NCBI RefSeq assembly: GCF_004193775.1
Contig: NC_041021.1
Span: 23,776,632 to 23,840,631, forward strand
Reading direction: 5' to 3'
Length of the DNA: 64,000 bases
Source: Glycine soja
Lineage: Eukaryota > Streptophyta > Magnoliopsida > Fabales > Fabaceae
Shown in pieces: positions 1 to 9,055 of the stretch; position 1 is the stretch's first letter; the number at the start of each line of letters is the position of its first letter. The notes below the pieces were generated by a model that saw nothing but the letters and a program-made list of their open reading frames with translations, made no database searches and was not told where the DNA came from. The position numbers and the translations under genes are program-made.

Positions 1-738
1 AAACGTGCCTCCTATAGTAGTCATAACTCTTTCAAAAGCCTAAGTGAAGAACTTCGTGACTATTACGAAGGAAGGCATAGGTCACATCTTAGACCTCACT
101 CCCATAGAAGAGAAAAGGAAAGAAAGCCTCAAGAGGCTAACATTAAACTCTCATACTTCCATGGGAAGGACAATGTAGAGGCTAACTTAGATTGGGAAAT
201 AAGGGTAGAGCAACAACTTAAAAAGAAGTCTACTTCAACATCTTATGGCTCTCACTCTTATCCAAAGAAAGACCAAGGTCAAGGCATCTTCGGGGTGACA
301 CCTTCTAAGCCCAAAGATGATAAGGCCAGTATGCAAGAGAAAACCAGCTGTATAAAGTGCTTTAAATGTCTTGGAAGAGGAAACATTACTTCTCAATGCC
401 CCACCACAAAAACCATGATTATGAGGGGCCAATGCATTTATAGTAGCCAAGATGAGGCTACTACTTCACCTTCCTCTAGTGAAAGTGAAAAAGCAAAAGG
501 GGAAGAATCTAGTGAAGAAATCTACCCCCAAGAAGAAGGACAACCATTAGTGGTTAAAGAGAAGTGTAAGGAGGTAATTGTCTCCTCCAAGAGTTTAGCT
601 CAGAAGGAAACTCATTTTACAATAAAGACAAACATTAAAGAAACTTTCCCTCTTAGACAACCTCCATATTTTCTCTTTTGTAAAAAGACACTTGCTAGCA
701 TTGCCACACCTCTTGGCTTGAGTTTATTTCTCAAGTAA
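1..738 (+). pseudogene. Ty3/gypsy gag remnant with altered zinc knuckle
   Basis: Frame 1 is open from the window edge to the TAA at 736-738 (245 codons), so the gene starts outside the window. The product is hydrophilic and Lys/Ser/Glu-rich. At about 349-396 it has a CCHC-like knuckle (CFKCLGRGNITSQC) in which Asn replaces the usual His. Such knuckles bind RNA in Gag. A gag-core-like stretch (FHGKDNVEANLDW) runs straight into the linker before the knuckle, so most of the capsid core appears deleted. The last about 25 residues resemble sequence just before reverse transcriptase, so protease is also missing. Family identity is inferred from motif order; the open frame is seen directly. Confidence 0.7.
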
Positions 739-743
739 GGAAG

Positions 744-1463
744 TTGTTGGATGAGGGTTTGGTTCGCAAGAGCTTAAATCCTTGTGCTTTTTTGGTGCCC
801 AAAATAGGTATTATTAGGCACCAAGTCCCTCAAATAGGTGGTATGATGAATGTTTTGAGTGGTGCAACCCTCTTTTGTAAAATCAATCGTACACCTAACA
901 TCTTCATGGTGTGTGTACATAGGGACCCATTAGGTAGGTTTGTTCTTATTTTTATTTTCAATTCAAACTTAGGTACTCATATGGGACACCTTAGGTTTGT
1001 CATACTTTTTGGTAGGAATAATCAATATGAAAATACAGAAAAAGGTATGTTTTATTGTGTTACTTTTCTTAATTTTTCAAATAGTGATCAACGGGTTCCC
1101 ATGAACCCTAAGAGAATAAAGGTCATTCCTGAGTGGCTCACTCCACCAAGTATAAGAAAAATTTGGGGCTTCCATGACTTAACAAACTTTTACAAAAGGT
1201 TTGTCCCATATTTTTGTATACTTGTAGCACCACTCGTTGAGTTGGTGAGAAACCATGTTCCTTCATGGGAAGATGCCCAAGAAATGGGTTTTCAGACCTT
1301 ACCTTACTTCAACATACCAAACACCACTAATACATGTGTTTTTGTTCTTTTTAAAGGTGTTGAGGGAAGGAGCCCAGAGTATGAAGAACCACAGGATTTG
1401 AGGTCAAATCCTTTCCAAGGTGGAGGGAATGATGCAATCCTATCCCACAAGGGCATTGGCTAG
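744..1463 (+). pseudogene. Ty3/gypsy reverse-transcriptase remnant fused to the polyprotein C-terminus
   Basis: This 239-codon open frame lies 5 bases after the gag-like frame, in another phase. It starts with an RT-like stretch (LLDEGLVRKSLNPCAFLVPK) and ends its RT part with the connection segment (FHDLTNFYKRFVPYF). Where the catalytic Tyr-x-Asp-Asp box belongs it reads FIFN, so the polymerase site is lost. RNase H and integrase are absent. The frame jumps to a short tail (DLRSNPFQGGGNDAIL) that crosses into the LTR at 1430. It is a compacted, non-functional pol. Why such a deleted frame has stayed open is unclear. Confidence 0.65.
1418..1429 (+). other. polypurine tract before 3' LTR
   Basis: The purine-rich run AAGGTGGAGGGAA lies directly before the TG that opens the LTR at 1430. 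In LTR retrotransposons this is the plus-strand DNA primer. The same LTR start is confirmed independently by the solo LTR at 5224. Confidence 0.6.
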
Positions 1464-2276
1464 AAGACTCCAAGTAGATTGGGCTAGAGATCCAAGGGAA
1501 AGCCCTAGGGTTCTCATGAGCCTTAGGGTAGATTTCGAGCCCATGGGCTAAGTATAAGCCCGCTTATCTTTGTAAATATTAGAATAGGTTTTTCCTTTGT
1601 CTGGGCCTTGTATTTTGGCCATTCTAGTAGTATAGGGTTTTAGCCTTGTATTTCGGGGCATTATGAGTAGTCTTTGTAATAAGGACTTTTTTTGTTATTT
1701 TCATATTTTTTGTCATGGGGGTGAGCTTAGCTATTATAGGGGGTGTGTAGCTAAGCTCTAGCTTCTCATCTCAAGGAGGTGAGCTTAGCTATTAGAGAGG
1801 TATGTGTAGCTAAGCTCTAGCTTCTTTAGGAATCTTCTTAAGGAAGCTTCTCAAGGAGGTGAGCTTAGTTATGAGAGGGGTGTGTGTAGCTAAGCTCTGG
1901 CTTCTCAAGGAAGTTTTCTCAAAGAAGCTTCTCAAGGAAGTTTTCTCAAGAAAGCTTCTCAAGGAAGCTACCTAGTCTATAAATAGAAGCATATGTAACA
2001 CTTGTTGTAACTTTGATGAATGAGAGTCTTGTGATACACAACTAAAAGTTCAACTTCTCTCCCTTTTTCTTCCTTCAATTTAGTGCTCCCCCCTCTCTCT
2101 TTCTCTCGCTCTTTCTTTTCCTCCATTGAAGCATCCTCTTCAAGCTTCTTATCTAAGGCTCATCTTGGTGGTGAAGCTCCCTCTTCCATGGCTTATTCCC
2201 TAGTGGATGGCGCCGCCTATTACCTCTTCTCCTTTGTCTTCCGCTGCATCTCCAAGGTGGAAAATCACCATTAAAA
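1430..2276 (+). mobile_element. 3' LTR, truncated at its end (family of the 5224 solo LTR)
   Basis: It starts TGATGCAATCC and follows the solo LTR at 5224-6130 with few differences until 2276. There it stops matching, and the last about 58 bases of the LTR are replaced by minus-strand Ogre-like sequence. The upstream part carries three units of about 95 bp, each with the inverted pair GAGCTTAGCTA / TAGCTAAGCTC. Short AAGGAAGTTTTCTC-type repeats and a TATA box (TATAAATAG) at 1978-1986 follow. The transcript start should lie soon after the TATA box. A short pyrimidine-rich frame near 2083-2274 is probably not a gene. Confidence 0.85.
1978..1986 (+). promoter_or_regulatory. LTR TATA box
   Basis: TATAAATAG sits between the repeat-rich U3 and the presumed start of R. 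The same box is at 5772-5780 in the related solo LTR. Confidence 0.6.
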
Positions 2277-2741
2277 CACTCTTCCACCTTGGACCTGACT
2301 CGTCCTCTGACTGAATTCACACTGTTGACCCTCTTCCAAAATCAGCGGGTGGCCCAAGAACTAGCTGAGGGAATCTGCATAAAAGGGGATCCACTGGCCC
2401 CTCACCTAGGAGTGTATATCCCGAGCTCCCTCCTCGATAGGCCAGGCGTTGGCATAAAATTCCATGACTATCTCTGGGTCGAATTTAGCCATGGGGGTCA
2501 CAAGTGGTGCCCAGCGCCTACGAGCTACCTTCTCCTAGAAGTCAGGGAACTCATCATCCTTCAGCTGGACCTGCCTCTCTCTGAGGAATGACCATCCCTT
2601 GATGGTCTCGAAGCGCTGCTGATGCTCGGTGCTCCAGAATCGGTGTCTGTCAAAATCTGTGTCAACTGGTTGGGTAGCGCTGGAGCCTTCTCCGATAGCG
2701 TCCTTCCTGGATTTCTTTGTGGGAAGCTTTCTCGGGGCCAT
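2277..2741 (-). pseudogene. plant-transposon-protein ORF, N-terminal fragment
   Basis: Reading leftwards from an ATG at 2741, the product begins MAPRKLPTKKSRKDA and continues with HQQRFETIKGWSFLRER. After a stop near 2535 it goes on in the same or a shifted phase to FLGHPL and EEGQQCEF, and is cut at 2277 by the LTR of the left element. From memory it matches the N-terminus of the 'putative plant transposon protein' family (PF20167). The C-terminal half of a related protein is at 19261-20121. The function of this family is unknown. It lies downstream of the integrase remnant in the same orientation, as an accessory 3' ORF would. Confidence 0.55.
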
Positions 2742-2899
2742 TTCCTACGAAAGCAAACATTTGGAAAGTCATTTTACAAGGAAGTGCTATTTTAAGGCAA
2801 AATCCAGCAACAACGACCTACAACTCTTTCCGAATGTAAACCTAAAGCAACTTATACATGCATATCCAAGGCATTTTTCGCTACCTAAGAAATACATAT

Positions 2900-3325
2900 A
2901 CGCATAGTCAAGGTATATTAATATTATTTTTAACAAGGTATTTTGCTAATTAAATCAATAATGCATTTTGCTACCTAAATTGATAAGGTATTTTTGCTAC
3001 CTAATGCAACACACATACATTTCATGAGGCATTTTTGCTACCTAACATGCAACATATATACACTTTATGAGGCATTTTTCCTACCTAACATGCAACATAT
3101 ATACTTATTCAATTATTTTTCTACCTAAATTACATATATACATTCAAATATTTTTGCTACCTAAATTAATACATGAATTAATAAAGGTATTTTTGCTACC
3201 TAAATCAATAAATTAACAAAGGTATTTTTGCGACCTAAATCAATAAATTAACAAAGGTATTTTTGCTACCTAAATTAATAAGGAAACCAAGAAAGGCATT
3301 TTTGCTACCTACTTTACACCTTTAT
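2900..3325. repeat. AT-rich tandem repeat of the Ogre-type 3' region
   Basis: About ten imperfect units of 35-60 bp share the core GGTATTTTTGCTACCTAAAT, separated by AT-rich runs such as CAATAAATTAACAA. Read on the minus strand the core is TTAGGTAGCAAAAATACC. The same core recurs in the repeats at 20270-20650 and 34550-34930, so this marks the same noncoding part of the element family. Confidence 0.75.
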
Positions 3326-4742
3326 GTTCATGATGAACAACATTTCTAAACATCTAGGTGTAAGTAAAATGTCATGGTGTAGCCCAAAGCCGATTGCTGG
3401 GCTAAAAGGGTAGCTTCACCTAATATGCACCCATTTTTGTGTTCTCTTGCACCCAAAAACAAGCTTTGGTTCCTAGGCCTAGGGTATATTTGGGGCAAAC
3501 ATTCTAGCATGCTCAAAAATGCCTACATGCTCAAAAATGGCAAACATACACATACCAAATTGTTTCATAAGCTATTCCCCTCAAAATCATGCGCCAATGC
3601 CATTGAGGCATTTCACCGAGCACTTGGTGGGCACATGTTTAGGCATGAATAGCAAGGGAATAGAGGCAATGTGGCATGCCCAAACATCTCAGAACACACT
3701 AGAGGCCCAAAGCCATGGCCTACAACTCTCTAACTCAACAAAAACAAGCACAAAATCAAAGATAAATGCCTCACGGATTTGAGCAAGAATGTGCAAAAAA
3801 AGGTATCAAAATGCAACAATGGTGAGCCAAAGAACAAGGAGATGGTGCACTTACTTGTACGAAGTGAATCAAAGTGCAAAAAGGGAAGCAAAAACTCAAC
3901 AATGGAAGCTTGAGGGGCTGCAAAACCATGCCTCACCATGAGCTCCTTCATTTTGAATGAGGGGATGAAGTTTTGGGTGAAGAAAAGTCACCCTCCCCCT
4001 CTTTTTACCCATTTTCGTGCAGAGGGTGCTCGCCCAGGCGAGCTAACTCTGCATTTTTTTTTTGCAAAACTTCTTTGCAAAATATTAACTACCCTACGGG
4101 TCTGCGCTTGTTTATTTTAATTCCTAAGTTTGCAAGCAAACTAAGCATATTTAACTATGACTTAAGAAAAATAGATGAATAGATAACAAGCAGAAATTTA
4201 TAAGGTACTAGGCTGCCTCCTAGTAGCACTTTTTTAACGTCTTGAGCCGGATACGGGATGATGATTTGTTGATCACGGGCCTAGCATTTGCTCATACACG
4301 TCTAAGTCTTCTGAAAACAGGAAATGGCACCACGCAGTAAAACATGACTACGCTACCACTTAGCTTGGTTTGTCTTAGATTCGGCACAGTATTAACCATC
4401 ATTCGAAACAAATCTTCCCCTGTCCTTCGACTTACAGGATAAAAAAAATATGCATATGCATGCGTATGCATGGGCAGTTCAAGTGCAATAACTCAAACAA
4501 ATATCCATTACGTTCAATTTTATTTAAGCGCTTGTGGCACCCCTATGGATCGAGCGAGATGGCTCAGACCAAAAAAGAGAACACACATTTTTAAAGCAAT
4601 AACAGACACAACGCGAGGGCTGAAATGCAAATCACCAAACCAAAGTTCATTAGATGTTGCGATCAGAGTTTACAAAGGACAGAAAATCTCTTGGGAGCCT
4701 CAGAGTATAATCACGTAGTGACTCTTCTAGCTGCCCCAAGTG
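3326..4742 (-). mobile_element. noncoding 3' region of the minus-strand Ogre-type element
   Basis: No credible coding frame is seen. Near 4200-4240, read on the minus strand, is the phrase GTGCTACTAGGAGGCAGCC. It recurs almost unchanged at 20158-20185 (GCGCTACTAGGAGGCAACC) and, more distantly, at 6805-6828. In each case it lies just downstream of a terminal ORF, so it is a family landmark. The stretch ends at the integrase stop codon (4743-4745, minus strand). Confidence 0.6.
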
Positions 4743-4978
4743 CTAAGCATAACATCGCTTGATGATATCGGTGTTCACAGGTGAAGGCAACTCCTCATCA
4801 TCCATGTTGGCGAGCACCAGTGCTCCTCCGGAGAATGCCTTCTTTACGATGAAAGGCCTTTCATAGTTTGGAGCCCACTTTCCCCTATTGTCCTTTAGGG
4901 CTTAGGATACCTTCTTCAAAACGAGGTCCCCCTTGTTGAATTTGCATGGGCATACCTTATTGTCGAAAGCATTCTATA
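4743..4978 (-). pseudogene. integrase C-terminal end (continues from 43455)
   Basis: On the minus strand this reads as the end of a Ty3 integrase. It has a basic stretch (NKGDLVLKK), then GKWAPNYE, then FSGGALVLANMD, and a terminal KRCYA before the stop at 4743. The upstream part lies at 43455-44535, on the far side of the inserted 4984-43449 element. The insertion duplicated CCCGT. At least one internal stop (after KKVS) shows decay. This junction establishes that the two minus-strand blocks were one element. Confidence 0.75.
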
Positions 4979-4983
4979 CCCGT
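4979..4983. repeat. target-site duplication CCCGT (left)
   Basis: CCCGT precedes the TG at 4984. The same five bases follow the CA at 43449 (43450-43454). A 5-bp duplication is normal for Ty3 elements. Confidence 0.85.
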
Positions 4984-6230
4984 TGTTAGTCGGCGAATAC
5001 GACTAACTTTTGTGTATAAAACCTGTGTAAATCGTATCAAACTCCTCCAATTTATAGTTATTTTGTAGTGTTGTAATTACATTTTGTTAAAGATACGTAA
5101 TAAATACTTAGTACTTCTATTTTGTGTGTTTAATAATCATTTTCTCTCAATTTCAGGTCAATTAGGCAAGTTTTGAAGTGCTGATTTTCACCCTCTCGCT
5201 AAGCCAATCTGCTGGCTTAGCGATGATGCAATCCTACCCCGCAAGGGCAGTGGATAGAAGACTCCAAGTAGATTGGGCCAGAGATCCAAGGGAAGGCCCT
5301 AGGGTTCTTATGAGCCTTAGGGTAGATTTTGAGCCCATGGGCTAAGTATGAACCCGCTTATCTTTGTAAATAATAGAATAGGTTTTTTCCTTCGTTTAGG
5401 CCTTGTATTTTGGCCATTCTAGTAGTATAGGGTTTTAGCCTTGTATTTCGAGGCATTTTGAGTAGTCTTTGTAGTATGGACTTTTTTTGTATTTTCATGT
5501 ATTTTGTCATGGGGGTGAGTTTAGCTATTATAGGGGGTGTGTAGCTAAGTTCTAGTTTCTCATCTCAAGGAGGTGAGCTTAGCTATTAGAGAGGTGTGTG
5601 TAGCTAAGCTCTAGCTTCTTTAGGAATCTTTTCAAGGAAGCTTCTCAAGGAGGTGAGCTTAGTTATTAGAGGGGTGTGTGTAGCTAAGCTCTAGCTTCTC
5701 AAGGAAGTTTTCTCAAAGAAGCTTCTCAAGGAAGTTTTCTCAAGAAAGCTTCTCAAGGAAGCTACCTAGTCTATAAATAGAAACATGTGTAACACTTGTT
5801 GTAACTTTGATGAATGAGAGTCTTGTGAGACACAACTCAAAGTTCAACTTCTCTCCCTTTTTCTTCCTTCAATTTCGTGCTCCCCCCTCTCTCTTTCTCT
5901 CCCTCTTTCTTTTCCTCCATTGAAGCATCCTCTCCAAGCTTCTTATCCAAGGCTCATCTTGGTGGTGAAGCTCCTTCTTCAATGGCTTATTCCTTAGTGG
6001 ATGGCGCCTCCTCTCACCTCTTCTCCTTTGTCTTCCGTTGCATCTCCATGGTGGAAAATCACCATTAAAGGACCTCATTGAAGCTCAAAGATCCAGCCTC
6101 CATAGAAGCCCCACAAGCAAGCTTCGATCAAGCGAGCCATCCACTGAGCGCAACAATCCTCGGCTAAGCGTGAGGAAGAATCTGGAAGAAGGATGAGTTG
6201 TGCATGTTCGCTGAGCGAAGGTTCATCGTA
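4984..6230 (+). mobile_element. 5' LTR remnant, interrupted and 3'-truncated
   Basis: 4984-5223 matches the start of the 3' LTR (42040-42280) and 6131-6230 continues the match, with a solo LTR inserted between. The match ends near 6228. The remaining about 1.1 kb of LTR, the primer-binding site and gag are absent, and protease sequence follows directly. The tip TTAGTC...GACTAA is a small inverted repeat also seen at 42040 and 60493. Confidence 0.8.
5224..6130 (+). mobile_element. solo LTR (907 bp), duplication AGCGA
   Basis: It begins TGATGCAATCC and ends CTTCGATCA. AGCGA precedes it at 5219-5223 and follows at 6131-6135, and outside it the LTR of the host element continues. It is full length and lacks any internal region, so it arose by recombination between two LTRs. 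U3 holds the inverted repeats GAGCTTAGCTA / TAGCTAAGCTC, and a TATA box lies at 5772-5780. It gives the true ends of the family whose 3' LTR is at 1430. Confidence 0.93.
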
Positions 6231-6770
6231 GTGGAAGGAAATTGTAGTGTTGTGATCCAAAAGATCCTTCCACCCAAGCATAAAGACCCTTGGAGTGTAA
6301 CTATTCCTTGTTCAATTCGAGAAGTAACTGTGGGAAAGACTCTTATTGACCTGGGAGCCAGCATTAATTTAATGTCACTTTCCTTGTGCAGAAGGTTGGG
6401 AGAGTTGGAGATCATGCCCACTAAGATGACTTTACAACTAGTTGACCGCTCCATTACCAGACAATATGGAGTAATTGAAGATGTGCTGGTTAGAGTGAAA
6501 CATTTTATCTTCCTGGCAGACTTTGTCGTAATGGATATCTGTGAAGATACTGACATTCCTGTAATATTGGGAAGGCCATTCATGTTAACTGCAATCTGCA
6601 TAGTTGATATTGGTAGAAAAAAGATGGAGATGGATTTTGAAGATCAGAAAATTGATTTTGATTTGTTTGTTGAAGACAAGCTTGCTCCAGAACAAAATGT
6701 TTTCTTACAGGTAATGGAAGTGGGTCAAGAGGTTCTGGAGGTAAGAACCAAACATTATATCACCCATTGA
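6198..6770 (+). pseudogene. retropepsin-type protease remnant, Athila/Calypso type
   Basis: The frame encodes 190 residues, but the first about 11 come from the truncated LTR, so the ATG at 6198 is not a native start. The protease part has the active-site signature DLGAS (Asp at residue 51) and, some 70 residues later, the conserved VILGRPF. Retropepsins work as dimers and cut the Gag-Pol polyprotein. The frame stops at 6768-6770 before RT. Only about 35 bases later comes the LPGRQPNF phrase typical of the very end of pol, so RT, RNase H and integrase were deleted together. Confidence 0.75.
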
Positions 6771-8899
6771 GATAAATGCGTCAAGCTAATGACGTTAAAG
6801 AAGTGCTTCCTGGGAGGCAACCCAATTTTAATTTATGTTATCTTTGTTTTTCATGGATTATATCATGTGGAACTTGCTTTATAATCTGTACATTGGAGTA
6901 TATCAGCTTATCCTTGAATGTTAGATATAAGGGTTTCAATTTCTTGAAAAAAAAGACTGAAAAATAACTTAGAAAACATTTTCTGAAAGCGATGACCTAA
7001 CCCTTGCATCTGAGGCAGATTTGGTCGGCTAAGCTGGCCAAGGTTGAGCTAAGCCAATTTCAATTCGATCTGAATTCGGCTAAGCGACAGCCTAACCCCT
7101 AAGCGTAGTGTATTGTTTGGCTAAGTGCGACTCGTTGCTGCCAAGCTCATTTCTTTGCAGCCAGAACTAGGGTTCATGGAGCTAAGCGCCAATCATGGAT
7201 GCTAAGCTGAATTCCTTGCGGCAATGTAAGCGCTAAGCGATTCCTTATCCGCTAAGCCCTCTCTCCTCTGTACTTAAGATGCATCATTTTAGCTAAGCTG
7301 GCCCAGAGCCCGACTTAGTGAGAGTTGCAGGTTTTTTGATCTGCAGAACTCGCTAAGCGGTCTAATCTGCATGCTAAGCCAAGCCCTTTGTTAAAAAAAA
7401 ATAAGAATCTGATTTTGAATTTCAAACGTCAGCTATGCACGTGGATCCGCTAAGCGGGCCTCATTGAGAAACCAAACGTCTCTCTGGCTCACTTATCGCA
7501 GTGGTCCGCTAAGCGAGAAGGTCGAAAACTGCTTAAGTGAGTTTAACGGTAGTAACACTCACAATTGCCAAATTTCGCCAACTTCTTCTCTGCATTCTCT
7601 CTCTCCAAAAATTTGCACACATTACATCTATGCTTTCTTTTTGCATTGTCTACTTCCAATCACAAAGCATCAACGATTCAAGTAAGTTCCTTACTTCCTT
7701 TTCACTTTTATTTTGTTGAACTTTAGGGTAGAAAACCTTAGATTTAGCTTTAGATTATTAGAGTTTTAATGTTTTTTTTAGAAATAGTTTAAGATTAGGA
7801 ATTTTATTTATGAATGAACTATATTGATTATTTTGGGAACATTGCATGTTTGATATGCCTTTCAGAGGGAGTGAATAGGCAATTTAGTCCCTGAGATTGT
7901 ATCCATTTTGCATATTAGTCCCTAACTTAATATTAAATTCAAAATAGTCCTTATCTTTGCATAAGTGTTGCAAAATAGTCCTTCCATTAAATTTTAAAGT
8001 AACACCGTTAGTGAGGTCAATTTTAGTGCCACGTGGACTATCCAACGTGGCACTAAAGGATGACGTGGCATGACACATGGACATGCCTCTTAAAAGATGC
8101 CACGTCATTTGATGATAACAAAACGAGTAAATTGGCAATTTAGTCCATGACTTTGTACCCCTGTTGCATATTAGTCCCTAACTTAAAGAAAAATTGAAAA
8201 TAGTCCCTATCTTTTGCATAAGTATTGCAAAAGATAAGGACTATTTTGAATTTAATATTAGGTTAGGGACTAATATGAAAAATGGATACAATCTCAGGGA
8301 CTAAATTGCCTATTCACTCCTTTTAGAGGCTTGAAAAGTGCAAGAAAACGAACTGCATTTTCTGGAAAACGTGATGAACTCGCTAAGCGAGCATGCTGCG
8401 CTAAGCGAGTTCATCAGTATTCATTGAATATATGCGTTCTCGAAAGAACTCGCTAAGCGAGTTCATCCTTTGAGGATGAACACTCATCCTCTTGTTGAGA
8501 TGCCTGTGGCTAAGTGAGGCTGAATCGCTAAGCCCAGGTAACTTAGTCAAAATTTTTGTTGATAGTCATGCGCTAAGCCAAGCTTCCCTGAGCCAAGCGC
8601 ATTTCGTCACGGCATCCATCTAGCTAAGCGAGCCCCGCTTGCTAAGCCCCCATACTTAGTGATTTTTTTTAACTGTATGGTGTCGCTAAGCCCCCATACG
8701 TTAGGCTTAGCAGGCACTTGCTAGCTAAGCCAATTATGCAGAAGCTGAATTTCTGCAATTTCTGCTAAGCAGCCCCTCATATCACCAAGTGATCTTTGTC
8801 TCGCTAAGCACATAGTGTTTTTTCAGTTTATTTTTTTTCTTCAGTCTTTGAACTTGAATTAATTTTGTCTAAGAAGTTTTGATTTCTTTTTAGTTATAG
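6771..8899 (+). mobile_element. pol-to-env noncoding region rich in GCTAAGC motifs
   Basis: No credible coding frame is seen. Between 7027 and 7520 and between 8380 and 8810 there are at least 24 copies of GCTAAGC or close variants, many extended to CTCGCTAAGCGAG, mostly on the plus strand and unevenly spaced by 20-90 bases. A MITE occupies 7869-8319. The stretch ends in a T-rich tract and AG just before the ATG at 8900, which would suit a splice acceptor for a subgenomic env-like mRNA (inference). Confidence 0.6.
7859..8329. mobile_element. Mutator-like MITE with long inverted repeats and 10-bp target duplication
   Basis: The element spans 7869-8319 (451 bp). Its ends GAGTGAATAGG and CCTATTCACTC open inverted repeats of roughly 95-110 bp, with a few mismatches and small indels. 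The flanks are CTTTCAGAGG (7859-7868) and CTTTTAGAGG (8320-8329), a 10-bp duplication with one transition. Long TIRs and a 9-11 bp duplication fit MULE-derived non-autonomous elements. The centre holds nested inverted repeats with a CACGTG core (AGTGCCACGTGG / AACGTGGCACT; GACGTGGCAT / ATGCCACGTC). It has no coding capacity. Confidence 0.88.
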
Positions 8900-9055
8900 A
8901 TGGCATCAAGAAAGAGGGCTAGAACCGATGATATCCTTTCATCATCCATCCCAGCTCCTCAGTCAGCAGCCATAAGACCAGATGTCCAACACTCGCAAAC
9001 ATTAGTCCCTATGCTACAAAGCTTATCCAAAGGACAACTTATTATCATACACAAC
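8900..9055 (+). pseudogene. env-like ORF, N-terminal fragment
   Basis: An ATG at 8900 follows a pyrimidine tract ending in AG and opens 52 codons rich in Ser, Arg, Lys and Pro (MASRKRARTDDIL...). The frame is cut at 9056 by the LTR of the Ogre-type complex. A possible continuation is at 40506. Position after pol and before the 3' UTR suggests the env-like gene of the Athila/Calypso group. No signal peptide or membrane segment is visible in this fragment, so the env label is positional only. Confidence 0.5.

Noticed and set aside
2083..2274. 63-codon frame, nearly repeated at 5877-6068, as a small Ser-rich secreted peptide.
   Set aside because: It lies in the R/U5 part of an LTR and starts in a pyrimidine-rich tract; similarity between the two copies is that of the LTR as a whole.
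7884..8138. Minus-strand 84-codon frame.
   Set aside because: It lies wholly inside the MITE inverted repeats.
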